The position numbers and the translations under genes are program-made. From Riemerella columbipharyngis (GTDB lineage: Bacteria > Bacteroidota > Bacteroidia > Flavobacteriales > Weeksellaceae): a stretch of DNA of 64,000 nt. This document shows, in pieces, positions 36,005 through 43,849 of this stretch; position 1 is the first letter of the stretch, and each line of letters opens with the position of its first letter. The DNA lies in assembly GCF_900101995.1 (NCBI RefSeq), contig NZ_FNAS01000002.1, forward strand, positions 124,001-188,000, written 5' to 3'. The notes under the pieces were generated by a model. The model saw only the letters and a program-made list of their open reading frames with translations. It was not told the origin of the DNA and did no database searches.

Positions 36005-36748
36005 ATGAAATTATTAGAAGGAAAAACAGCTCTAATTACTGGTGGTACCAGAGGAATTGGCAAAGGTATCGTAGAAGCATTTGCAGCACAAGGCACTCAG
36101 ATCGCTTTTACTTTCGCAGGATCTGCAGATAAAGCTCAAGCTATTGAAAGTGAACTAAGTAAAATCACAGAAATAAAAGCATACCAAAGTGATGCGTCAG
36201 ACTACGAAGCATCACAGCAGTTGGCAGAACAAGTTTTGAAAGATTTTGGAAAAATAGACATTTTAATCAATAATGCGGGAATAACTCGGGATAATCTTAT
36301 GCTCAGAATGTCCAAAGATGATTGGGATACTATTATTAAGACAAATCTCGATTCTGTATTCAATCTTACCAAAGCGGTAATCAAACCTATGATGAAAGCC
36401 CGCAGCGGCAGTATTATCAATATGACTTCTGTGGTAGGCATAAAAGGAAATGCAGGACAAGCCAACTATGCGGCATCCAAAGCCGGTGTAATAGGATTTA
36501 CTAAATCTATCGCCTTGGAATTGGGCTCCAGAAATATTCGTTGCAATGCCATAGCTCCCGGCTTTATAGAAACAGAAATGACTGCCGCATTGGATGAAAA
36601 AACAGTACAAGGCTGGAGAGATGCCATACCTCTAAAAAGAGGCGGACAGCCGGAAGATGTGGCTAATGCTTGCGTATTTTTAGCCTCAGAGTTGTCTGCT
36701 TATATCACGGGGCAAGTTCTTAATATAGATGGCGGAATGTTGACTTAA
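36005..36748 (+). CDS. fabG: 3-oxoacyl-[acyl-carrier-protein] reductase
   Basis: Reduces 3-oxoacyl-ACP to 3-hydroxyacyl-ACP with NADPH in fatty acid elongation. A 247-residue classical SDR. The cofactor motif TGGTRGIGKG is at about residues 12-21, NNAGITRDN near 85-93, the catalytic Ser in MTSVVG near 142 and YAASKAG (Tyr about 155). The length and the GFIETEMT motif near the C-terminus point to FabG rather than to other SDRs. AcpP and FabF lie elsewhere (60-62 kb), so the fatty acid genes are not all in one operon. Confidence 0.93.
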   Translation: MKLLEGKTALITGGTRGIGKGIVEAFAAQGTQIAFTFAGSADKAQAIESELSKITEIKAYQSDASDYEASQQLAEQVLKDFGKIDILINNAGITRDNLMLRMSKDDWDTIIKTNLDSVFNLTKAVIKPMMKARSGSIINMTSVVGIKGNAGQANYAASKAGVIGFTKSIALELGSRNIRCNAIAPGFIETEMTAALDEKTVQGWRDAIPLKRGGQPEDVANACVFLASELSAYITGQVLNIDGGMLT

Positions 36749-36853
36749 AACACGAGAAGTAACCTATTTCATCCATTCAATCTCTCGTTTGTAAGATTAG
36801 ATTGAAAATCCATCAAGTATTAAAAATAAAATTAAAAAAAAACACAAAACTCC

Positions 36854-36891
36854 ATATGCGTCTGAACTCATTTTGAAAATCAGACGCATAT
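36854..36891 (-). terminator. Strong hairpin downstream of the ZIP transporter gene
   Basis: A 12-bp perfect inverted repeat (36854-36865 with 36880-36891). A T-rich tract follows on the minus strand after about 8 bases; the plus strand has only TA repeats. It probably ends the ZIP gene and may also block fabG read-through. Confidence 0.6.
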
Positions 36892-37009
36892 ATATATTAT
36901 ACCGCCATTGGTTTTAGTAAATTATTCAGGATTTTTTGAGCTTATCGAATAAATTTAAAATTTTTGTTCAATTACTTTGTGACTACTAAAATCTGATAAA
37001 ATTCATTCT

Positions 37010-37702
37010 CTAATGACTATGAAACAAATGTCCTAATAGTGCCACCCCTCCCCCCATAAGAACAAGAAAAATTTTCTGAAAATCCATCTTGTGGTTCTTA
37101 TTGCTCTCAAAAATAATTACAGAAGAAATATGTAGAAATATTCCTTCTACCAATGCCAACAGATAAGATTCGTACCGTCCATTGATATAGTTTCCGAAGA
37201 AAAACCCCAAAGGAGATGCTGCCGCAAAAGCCCCTATCAATGCCATAGCATAAAACTTAGGCATCTTGGAAGTGTAGAGATATGCACCCAGTATAAAAGA
37301 AATAGGGAATTTATGCACCAATATACCAAGCAAATAAGGCAGACGAATAGTAGTAGAGCCTGCTAATGGCATTCCCTCTATAAAGGCATGTACAAACATC
37401 CCAAACATCAACGCCGTAGGTATCAAAACATTATTATCTTTGCTGTAATGAAAATGCCCGTGCTCCAAGCCTTTAGTGATATTTTCTAAAATCAATTGTA
37501 AAAGAACCCCGGCAATAACCCAAATACCTATATTAGGCCCGCCATTCTCATAGACGGCTGGAAAAATCTCACATACACAAACCGTTATAATGAACCCCGC
37601 ACTGAGTACCAAGAGTTTCTTAGCAAAACCTCTATTAGTCCCCAGAAGCCTGCCAACCAAAGCACCAAGGCAAACAACCAAAATCAATAATGCGGTAATC
37701 AT
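37010..37702 (-). CDS. ZIP-family metal transporter
   Basis: A 230-residue membrane protein with about seven to eight hydrophobic helices. The metal site signature is in GMFVHAFIEGMPL (about residues 100-112) and GILVHKFPISFILG (about 126-139), corresponding to the HxxxEG and HKxP motifs of ZIP transporters. It should import zinc or another divalent metal; the ion specificity is unknown. A His-rich segment (EHGHFHYSKD) precedes the metal site. A TATCTTTG -7 element lies at 37729-37736. Confidence 0.9.
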   Translation of the reverse strand: MITALLILVVCLGALVGRLLGTNRGFAKKLLVLSAGFIITVCVCEIFPAVYENGGPNIGIWVIAGVLLQLILENITKGLEHGHFHYSKDNNVLIPTALMFGMFVHAFIEGMPLAGSTTIRLPYLLGILVHKFPISFILGAYLYTSKMPKFYAMALIGAFAAASPLGFFFGNYINGRYESYLLALVEGIFLHISSVIIFESNKNHKMDFQKIFLVLMGGGVALLGHLFHSH

Positions 37703-37728
37703 ACAAAAGATAAAAATAATTTATTCTG

Positions 37729-37736
37729 CAAAGATA
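37729..37736 (-). promoter_or_regulatory. -7 element of the ZIP transporter gene
   Basis: TATCTTTG on the minus strand, 26 bases before the ATG at 37702. Confidence 0.4.
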
Positions 37737-38144
37737 ATCAAACAAAATCGGAATGTATTTATCTCGCTTCGTTTTTTATATTTTTTAATTGAAAAATTAA
37801 ACTTTTTTCTTCGTTAGGAAATATCCTATTCTATACATTTGAAGCCGAATTTCCTATTGTAAAACTCTTCAAAACCGTAATCAATAAAAAAATCCATAGC
37901 CTTTCTCCTCAAAAGAAAGTTGCTGAAAGCCAAAATTGAGTTTGATTTTACTTTCATAAAAATAATGAATTTGCCCTATTTCAATTTATATAAGACATAC
38001 AATTCATATACTATTATTCCTAAATAAAATATTTTCAATATCAATAACCGTATGACAGTAGAAGTTTTGTTTTAGTGGTAATTTATAATTTCGAAGCTGT
38101 AAAAATCAAATTCAGCAGATAATCTTAACCTATGGAACTAAGCA
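37737..38144. other. AT-rich gap with a 24-codon remnant
   Basis: About 400 bases without a gene. On the minus strand a short frame (37826-37897, MDFFIDYGFEEFYNRKFGFK...) has protein-like composition but no recognisable parent. No terminator is seen after engB. Nothing else identified. Confidence 0.4.
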
Positions 38145-38777
38145 TCAAAAACCAACCTTATTATCTCTCAGAAGTTGATTAGTCTGCTCTATAAAGTCTA
38201 AAATAGCGTCTGTCCCCGTTTTTTTTTCTGCCGAAGTAATGAACATAGGAGGAAGCTCTTCCCAAGTTTCAAGAAGCCTTTGGGAATATTTTTCCACATT
38301 GCTTTTGGCGGCATTGGGTTTCATTTTGTCCTCTTTGGTAAATATAATAGAGAAAGGTACTCCATTTTCTCCACACCATTCCAGAAACTCCAAATCTATT
38401 TTTTGAGGGGTATGCCTTATGTCTATTAGCGTAAAAAGATTAACCAGATTTTTACGGTTAAGGATATAGCCGGTAATGAGTTTTTCAAAAACCTGCCTTT
38501 GAGATTTAGACACCTTTGCATAACCGTAGCCTGGCAAATCAGTAAGAAACCAATCATTGTTAATTCTGAAATGATTGATAAGCTGAGTTTTACCCGGTGT
38601 TTGGGAAGTTTTTGCCAAACCTTTATGATTAGTAACAGCATTGATAAGAGAAGATTTCCCAACATTAGACCGTCCTATAAAAGCATATTCCGGAATTTTG
38701 TCATCGGGACAATCCTGCCATCTTTGGCTACTTTTCTCAAATATTGCAGATTTTATGAGCATATTATATTTAGGCAT
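38145..38777 (-). CDS. engB: Ribosome biogenesis GTPase EngB (YsxC/YihA)
   Basis: An essential GTPase for assembly of the large ribosomal subunit. 210 residues. The P-loop GRSNVGKSS (about 35-43), switch [14 protein letters not shown] (about 57-70), G3 DLPGYG (near 80), and G4 TKED are intact. A typical TRAFAC EngB sequence and length. It overlaps the upstream hydrolase gene by eight bases, implying coupled translation. Confidence 0.96.
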   Translation of the reverse strand: MPKYNMLIKSAIFEKSSQRWQDCPDDKIPEYAFIGRSNVGKSSLINAVTNHKGLAKTSQTPGKTQLINHFRINNDWFLTDLPGYGYAKVSKSQRQVFEKLITGYILNRKNLVNLFTLIDIRHTPQKIDLEFLEWCGENGVPFSIIFTKEDKMKPNAAKSNVEKYSQRLLETWEELPPMFITSAEKKTGTDAILDFIEQTNQLLRDNKVGF

Positions 38778-39534
38778 TATGCTTTAACAGCCATTGGTAT
38801 AGAATTTCATTAAATTCTTCTGGTCTTTCCATCATAGCAGCGTGCCCACACTTATCTATCCAAAAAAGTTCGGAGTTTGGAATATACTTATGCATATCTT
38901 CTGCCACTTCCGGAGGGGTTACATTGTCTTGTTTTCCCCAAATGATGCAAGTAGGACAAGAGATTAACGGAAGGTCTTTCAGCATATTATGTTTTATGGC
39001 ACTTCTGGCAAGCATTACTGTTTTTATGCCTTTCATTCTATCGTTTACTACAGCAAAAACCTCATCTACCAATTCGTCCGTAGCAACATCAGGATCAAAA
39101 AACACTTCTTGAGTTTTCCTCTTGATATATTCTTTATCGCTTTTTCTTGGGAAACTGTCTCCGAAAGATTTTTCATACAGCCCAGAACTTCCCGTAAGCA
39201 CCAGGCGGCTTACCAGCTCCGGTTTTGCCAAAGTAAGAATAAGCCCTACATGCCCCCCCATAGAATTACCTACGATGGTTACAGATTCGCCTATTTCCTC
39301 TTTAATAAACCTTGCCACAAATTTAGAAATAGCCGTAAGATTGGTATTGATAATTGATAAATCATAAATAGGAAGCTCCGGTACTAACATTCTATACCCC
39401 TTGGCAGAAAAAAAATCTACCATCTTATCAAAATTACTGAGCCCCCCCATTAGCCCATGAAGAAGAACGATAGGCTCTCCTTTTCCTTCTTCGATATAGT
39501 TGAATTTTGGTCTTTTCTTAATAATAAACTTCAT
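38770..39534 (-). CDS. Alpha/beta-fold hydrolase
   Basis: A 254-residue hydrolase. LLHGLMGG (oxyanion region, near residue 24), the nucleophile elbow GNSMGGH (near 91-97) and [11 protein letters not shown] (catalytic His near 230) give an intact triad. It is related to many small C-C hydrolases and esterases, so the substrate is unknown. Eight-base overlap with engB. A TATTTTTG -7 element is at 39552-39559. Confidence 0.85.
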   Translation of the reverse strand: MKFIIKKRPKFNYIEEGKGEPIVLLHGLMGGLSNFDKMVDFFSAKGYRMLVPELPIYDLSIINTNLTAISKFVARFIKEEIGESVTIVGNSMGGHVGLILTLAKPELVSRLVLTGSSGLYEKSFGDSFPRKSDKEYIKRKTQEVFFDPDVATDELVDEVFAVVNDRMKGIKTVMLARSAIKHNMLKDLPLISCPTCIIWGKQDNVTPPEVAEDMHKYIPNSELFWIDKCGHAAMMERPEEFNEILYQWLLKHNA

Positions 39535-39551
39535 AAAACACTTACTGAATG

Positions 39552-39559
39552 CAAAAATA
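39552..39559 (-). promoter_or_regulatory. -7 element of the hydrolase-engB unit
   Basis: TATTTTTG on the minus strand, 17 bases before the ATG at 39534. Confidence 0.4.
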
Positions 39560-39654
39560 CAAATTATAAATTATTTAAACCAAAGTTATTAGCTTAAAAC
39601 GAGTAAAGATAAACAAAATTTTGAAATAAAACAGAAAACTGCACTCAAACTAAA

Positions 39655-40338
39655 TCAAAATATTTCTTTCTTTCTCTGCCTTACTCCTTGAAAATCTTTT
39701 AGATAAAAAGGTTCAAAATAAGCCACATCCTCAATCTCTTTATTTTTGAATTTTTCAACTCCTTTCTTTATAAGATATTGAGCCGATGGATAAACATCGG
39801 AGCGAAACTCTGCATTCGGTAGTTTTAGCACTTCTTGAGCTTTGGTGCAGCCATCTCCCACAAAAAGAACCCGTTGTCCTGTGTGTTCATCAAAAGAATT
39901 CTCGTCTAATATTTTTGCCTCTGTTTTTGTAATCATTTCTCCATTATTAGGATCAAATACTGCCGTATAAACCTCCATTCTTCGGGCATCTATTATCGGG
40001 ATAATGGCATCGTACCCGTTTCCTAAAAAAGGCTCTGCCATAGAAACTAAAGAATTAACCGCTACCAAAGGTATCCCTAATCCAAAACAAAATCCCTTAG
40101 CAGACGCCGCACCAATCCGCAATCCGGTATAAGAGCCCGGCCCCATTCCCAGACATACGGCATCTAAATCTTTCAGGGTAATTTCTGCTCCCTCCAATGC
40201 CCATTCCACAAAAGTGTGTAGGTTTTCGCTTTGCTTGTAATCGCCTGTTCTTTCTTCGCAAAGACATAAAAGTTCATTCCCATTGGAAATGGCGACAGAA
40301 CAATTTTTGGACGAGGTCTCTAAGTGTAAAATTTTCAT
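39655..40338 (-). CDS. tsaB: tRNA threonylcarbamoyladenosine biosynthesis protein TsaB
   Basis: Part of the complex with TsaD and TsaE that places threonylcarbamoyl on A37 of ANN-decoding tRNAs. 227 residues of ASKHA fold: ILHLETSSKNCSVAI (about 3-17), LGMGPGSYTGLRIG (near 63-76), IPIIDARRMEVYTAVF (near 114-129). It lacks the metal-binding histidines of TsaD, as expected for the inactive paralogue subunit. A TATCTTTG -7 element (40363-40370) precedes it. Confidence 0.94.
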   Translation of the reverse strand: MKILHLETSSKNCSVAISNGNELLCLCEERTGDYKQSENLHTFVEWALEGAEITLKDLDAVCLGMGPGSYTGLRIGAASAKGFCFGLGIPLVAVNSLVSMAEPFLGNGYDAIIPIIDARRMEVYTAVFDPNNGEMITKTEAKILDENSFDEHTGQRVLFVGDGCTKAQEVLKLPNAEFRSDVYPSAQYLIKKGVEKFKNKEIEDVAYFEPFYLKDFQGVRQRKKEIF

Positions 40339-40362
40339 TGAAAAGCCCGTTTGTTATAGTGG

Positions 40363-40370
40363 CAAAGATA
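40363..40370 (-). promoter_or_regulatory. -7 element for tsaB
   Basis: TATCTTTG on the minus strand, 24 bases before the ATG at 40338. Confidence 0.4.
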
Positions 40371-40440
40371 GTAAAAACCGCTTTAGTTTTAGACTACATC
40401 AAGCAACAAAATTTACACCTCTATTATTTTATTCAAAATA

Positions 40441-40469
40441 AAAAACCGCCTCAAAAAAAATCAAGGCGG
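40441..40469 (-). terminator. Terminator after the T9SS-signal fragment
   Basis: A 6-bp GC-rich stem (40446-40451 with 40464-40469) and a loop, with a T run on the minus strand. Confidence 0.8.
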
Positions 40470-40493
40470 CATAGTTCGTAAGAATATTATAAT

Positions 40494-40703
40494 TTAATTC
40501 TTAATATTTTTTTTCACTTGTTTTTTGCTGTTTACTACTACGGATACCATATATATACCTTTGTTTAGCTGGCTTAGGTTTATGGTATTCTGGTGGGTAT
40601 TGGCAGCTACCAAACGCCCGAGGGTATCATACACTTTGATTTCCGTAGGAACTTCCAATGTATTTACATAGAGAATATCTTTTACCGGATTAGGATATAT
40701 CAA
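40494..40703 (-). pseudogene. Orphan T9SS type A C-terminal sorting domain
   Basis: A 69-residue frame with the whole type IX secretion C-terminal domain: YPNPVKDILYV at the start, KVYDTLGRLV in the middle, LNKGIYMVSV and a basic end (KKQVKKNIKN). This domain normally ends a large exported protein and is cut off after outer-membrane passage. Here no protein body precedes it. The frame starts at a TTG that overlaps the yraN stop by four bases, and upstream in frame there is a stop with no ATG. So it is most likely the stump of a deleted gene; a coupled, functional small protein is less likely since there is no signal peptide. Confidence 0.7.
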
Positions 40704-41071
40704 CAGACATCTATTACTTCAAAGGCATTTTCTATATGGACGATATTTGGTTCTTTGTTATCAGAAATTGTTATGGAAATAATGTCAAACCGTGCTTCCA
40801 ATTCATCGCCTCTATCTTGTAAAAAGGCATCTGCCGCCAAGACCAAAAGTTTCATTTTCTTTTTTCCTACGGCTTCGTAAGGTGCCATTACGGCATTAGA
40901 CTGCCTTGCCTTTACTTCTACTATGGCTATTGTATTTTCTTTTTGGGCAATAATGTCAATTTCCGCTTTTTGGTAGCGGTAGTTTTTTGTCAAAATAACA
41001 TAGTCTTTGTCTATCAAATACTTTTCAGCAAGTTGTTCTGCATATTTTCCAAAGTCGTTGTGTTCCGCCAT
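40700..41071 (-). CDS. yraN: YraN family protein (UPF0102, putative endonuclease fold)
   Basis: A 123-residue protein with the Holliday-junction-resolvase-like fold. It opens MAEHNDFGKYAEQLAEKYL and has the core AEIDIIAQKENTIAIVEVKAR (about residues 51-71, split PD-(D/E)XK motif with Asp, Glu and Lys). Function unproven; predicted nuclease in DNA processing. The gene ends in the T9SS-signal fragment's start, and a small membrane-peptide gene is just upstream. Confidence 0.93.
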   Translation of the reverse strand: MAEHNDFGKYAEQLAEKYLIDKDYVILTKNYRYQKAEIDIIAQKENTIAIVEVKARQSNAVMAPYEAVGKKKMKLLVLAADAFLQDRGDELEARFDIISITISDNKEPNIVHIENAFEVIDVC

Positions 41072-41092
41072 AGGACTTTGCTTTAGCCTATC

Positions 41093-41266
41093 TTACAAAA
41101 GGGCATTGAGCTCTATATCATTGTACTCTGATTCTTCCTCCAAAAAGAGATGCTCAAAATCAGATGTTGATTTTTTAGACTGTATTTGTTTTCTTAGTTT
41201 GATAAGTACCACAACGCCAAGAAAACCCAAAGACGCTGCCAAGATTACGCTTGATGTTTTTGTCAT
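41093..41266 (-). CDS. Small single-pass membrane protein, 57 residues
   Basis: Too short for usual gene calling. ATG at 41266, stop at 41093-41095. One transmembrane helix (about residues 6-22, VILAASLGFLGVVVLIK) is followed by a basic stretch (KLRKQIQSKK) and an acidic tail (EEESEYNDIELNALL). The charge layout (positive right after the helix) predicts the C-terminus in the cytoplasm. It lies 21 bases upstream of yraN. No homologue recognised; the clean frame and stop suggest a real gene. Confidence 0.5.
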   Translation of the reverse strand: MTKTSSVILAASLGFLGVVVLIKLRKQIQSKKSTSDFEHLFLEEESEYNDIELNALL

Positions 41267-41320
41267 AAAATTGGTTTTAGTGCATAATACAATTATTATT
41301 CCTTTTTATATTAATTATCG

Positions 41321-42745
41321 TTAAAATTCCCTTTTTACAAGCCTTGCAAGCATTTCTCTTTCGGAATAAGCAATAATTCCCACAAAAAGCACAAACATAA
41401 GATTGCCAATAATAATATCAGCATCAAACAGCTTGTAAGAAACAAAACTAAATACACCCAGTGTTATCAATATCATTCCGATTTTTTTCACGCGGTAAGG
41501 AACAGGGTAATACTTTTGTCCTAAAAAATAAGAAAAGACCATCATAAAGAAATAAACAAACCAAGTTGCCCAAGCAGATATCATAAATCCGTAAGTTTTG
41601 AGAAATCCTAAATTGAGAACAATAGTAATCACCGCCCCACTCCAAGAAATAAATGTCCCTACGACTGTTCTATCCGTTACTTTGTACCAGGCCGATAAGC
41701 TGTAATATATCCCAAAACACAGATTGCCGATAACGATAATAGGCACAATGTCTATAGAAACCCAATATTTAGAGTTTGGGATAAACAATACCTTGAGCCA
41801 GCCGATATTAGCAATAATGCCAAACGCCACTATAGAACCGAAAACGGAAAAATATTCCGTAACCTTTGCATAAGTACTTTGGGGGTTTTCTTTTCCCATC
41901 TCTTTGAAGAAAAACGGCTCTACCCCCATACGGTAAGCGGTAACGAAAAGCGTCATCAGTACTGCCAATTTGTAGCATCCGCCGTAGGCTCCGGCATCCG
42001 TAGGCGAGATGAGATAATACTGAACGGTTTTGTCAAAATTTTCATTGATCATAAAAGCTAATCCTGCCAACATTACAGGATAAGAGTATTTAATCATTCT
42101 CTTGAAAAGCGTCTTCGAAAAACGAAATCGCACTTTGAGGAATATCGGTGAAAGAAATAACACCCCCATAATGCAGGCAAAAAGATTACTGGCAAAAGCA
42201 TAAGAGACCTGTGTCTTCATCCCTATACTCTCGGACCAAGACTTTGGTACAAACAAGAATAAAGATAGTACACAGAGGACTTGCAGTAAAACCTGAGCCA
42301 CACGCACGGCAGAGTATTTTATCGGCATTCCGTTGAACCTCAGCCAAGCCAAAGGAATGATGCAAATATTTTCAAAAAAGGCAATGAGTGCAAACCAACG
42401 AATATACTCGGGATGTGTATCGTAGTGGAGAAAAGACGCTATAGGCTGATTGAAAATCAAAACCAAAAACAAAAATAATCCAGATGTAAAAAACAAGAAC
42501 CAAAACGAAGTATAAAAAGCTTTTTTCTCGTTTTCTCTTTCGGCAGAATAGCGAAAAAATGAAGTCTCGAAACCCATCTGCAGTACGACATTCACATACG
42601 CTGTCATTGCATAGAGATTGGTAAACTGTGCAAACTCGTCTCTCTTTATGAAATGAATAAAAAACGGATTAAGAAGAAAATAAATGATACGGGGCAATAT
42701 CGCACCTATTCCATAAATGATAGTCTCACTAAATAGTTTTTTCAA
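41321..42745 (-). CDS. Polysaccharide biosynthesis flippase (Wzx/MATE-like)
   Basis: A 474-residue inner-membrane protein with about 12-14 hydrophobic helices, in the MOP superfamily that flips lipid-linked oligosaccharides for O-antigen, capsule or related glycan. No start ATG exists; the frame opens at TTG 42745 (KKLFSETIIYGIGAILPRI), which fits the family's N-terminus well. A TATATTTG -7 element is 14 bases upstream, sharing the divergent gap with pdhB. The glycan substrate is unknown and no glycosyltransferase lies nearby. Confidence 0.85.
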   Translation of the reverse strand: MKKLFSETIIYGIGAILPRIIYFLLNPFFIHFIKRDEFAQFTNLYAMTAYVNVVLQMGFETSFFRYSAERENEKKAFYTSFWFLFFTSGLFLFLVLIFNQPIASFLHYDTHPEYIRWFALIAFFENICIIPLAWLRFNGMPIKYSAVRVAQVLLQVLCVLSLFLFVPKSWSESIGMKTQVSYAFASNLFACIMGVLFLSPIFLKVRFRFSKTLFKRMIKYSYPVMLAGLAFMINENFDKTVQYYLISPTDAGAYGGCYKLAVLMTLFVTAYRMGVEPFFFKEMGKENPQSTYAKVTEYFSVFGSIVAFGIIANIGWLKVLFIPNSKYWVSIDIVPIIVIGNLCFGIYYSLSAWYKVTDRTVVGTFISWSGAVITIVLNLGFLKTYGFMISAWATWFVYFFMMVFSYFLGQKYYPVPYRVKKIGMILITLGVFSFVSYKLFDADIIIGNLMFVLFVGIIAYSEREMLARLVKREF

Positions 42746-42755
42746 GGCTTATTTT

Positions 42756-42787
42756 TTCGCAAATATAAAATAAAATACCTAAATTTG
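42756..42787 (+). promoter_or_regulatory. pdhB promoter overlapping the divergent flippase promoter
   Basis: Plus strand: TTCG (42756-42759), 20 bases, TAAATTTG (42780-42787). Minus strand: TATATTTG at 42760-42767, inside the spacer of the pdhB promoter. Two polymerases could not bind both at once. Confidence 0.55.
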
Positions 42788-42810
42788 CACCATTACTATA
42801 TTTAGATATA

Positions 42811-43791
42811 ATGAAAGAATATACATTTCGCGAGGTTATCGCTCAAGCTATGAGCGAAGAAATGCGTAAAGATGAATCCATATTCCTCATAGGGGAAGAA
42901 GTAGCAGAATATAACGGTGCCTATAAAGCTTCCAAAGGAATGCTCGATGAGTTTGGCCCTAAAAGGGTTATAGACTCTCCTATTGCAGAACTCGGTTTTG
43001 CTGGGATTTCCGTAGGGGCTGCTATGAATGGGAACCGCCCCATTGTGGAATTTATGACCTTCAATTTCTCTATGGTTGCCATAGACCAAATTATCAACAA
43101 CGCTGCCAAAATGTTCCAAATGAGCGGCGGGCAGTGGAATGTGCCTATCGTTTTCCGTGGTCCTACTGCTTCTGCAGGACAGCTGGGTGCTACGCACTCC
43201 CAAGCATTTGAAAGCTGGTATGCAAACTGCCCCGGTCTGAAAGTGGTAGTCCCATCTAACCCATACGATGCCAAAGGACTTCTAAAAACCGCTATACAAG
43301 ACAACGACCCTGTCATTTTTATGGAATCCGAGCAGATGTATGGCGATAAAATGGAAATTCCCGAAGAAGAATACTATATCCCAATCGGTAAAGCCGATAT
43401 CAAAAGAGAAGGTAAAGATGTTACTCTGGTGTCTTTTGGTAAGATTATGAAACTGGCATTACAAGCTGCCGAAGATTTAGCAAAAGAAGGTATTTCCGTA
43501 GAAGTGATAGACCTTAGAACTGTTCGTCCATTAGACTACGATACTGTTCTTAACTCTGTTAAAAAGACTAATAGATTAGTCGTTTTAGAAGAGGCTTGGC
43601 CTTTTGGTTCTGTAGCTACTGAAATTACTTATATGGTTCAGCAGAAAGCATTTGATTATTTAGATGCTCCTATCAAAAGAATTACGACTCCGGACGCTCC
43701 GGCACCTTACTCTGCCGCATTATTTGCAGAGTGGTTCCCAAAAGTGGAAAAGGTAAAAACTGAAATCAAAAATGTACTTTACATAAAATAA
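42811..43791 (+). CDS. pdhB: Pyruvate dehydrogenase E1 component, beta subunit
   Basis: A 326-residue E1-beta. It has FLIGEEVAEYNGAYKASKGM (ThDP-binding glutamate region, near residue 24-43), GPTASAGQLGATHSQ (about 120-134) and the transketolase C-terminal domain (VIDLRTVRPLDYD). With an E1-alpha not in the window it decarboxylates pyruvate to acetyl-CoA through a lipoyl E2. It closely resembles pyruvate dehydrogenase beta subunits of Bacteroidota. It has its own promoter and a terminator before the UMP synthase gene. Confidence 0.93.
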   Translation: MKEYTFREVIAQAMSEEMRKDESIFLIGEEVAEYNGAYKASKGMLDEFGPKRVIDSPIAELGFAGISVGAAMNGNRPIVEFMTFNFSMVAIDQIINNAAKMFQMSGGQWNVPIVFRGPTASAGQLGATHSQAFESWYANCPGLKVVVPSNPYDAKGLLKTAIQDNDPVIFMESEQMYGDKMEIPEEEYYIPIGKADIKREGKDVTLVSFGKIMKLALQAAEDLAKEGISVEVIDLRTVRPLDYDTVLNSVKKTNRLVVLEEAWPFGSVATEITYMVQQKAFDYLDAPIKRITTPDAPAPYSAALFAEWFPKVEKVKTEIKNVLYIK

Positions 43792-43800
43792 CAATACCGA

Positions 43801-43826
43801 GAGATGTCATTAGGCATCTCTTTTTT
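43801..43826 (+). terminator. pdhB terminator
   Basis: A 6-bp stem (43801-43806 with 43815-43820) plus a closing G-U pair, followed by a T run. Confidence 0.85.
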
Positions 43827-43849
43827 ATTTACCCAAATACAATACAACT

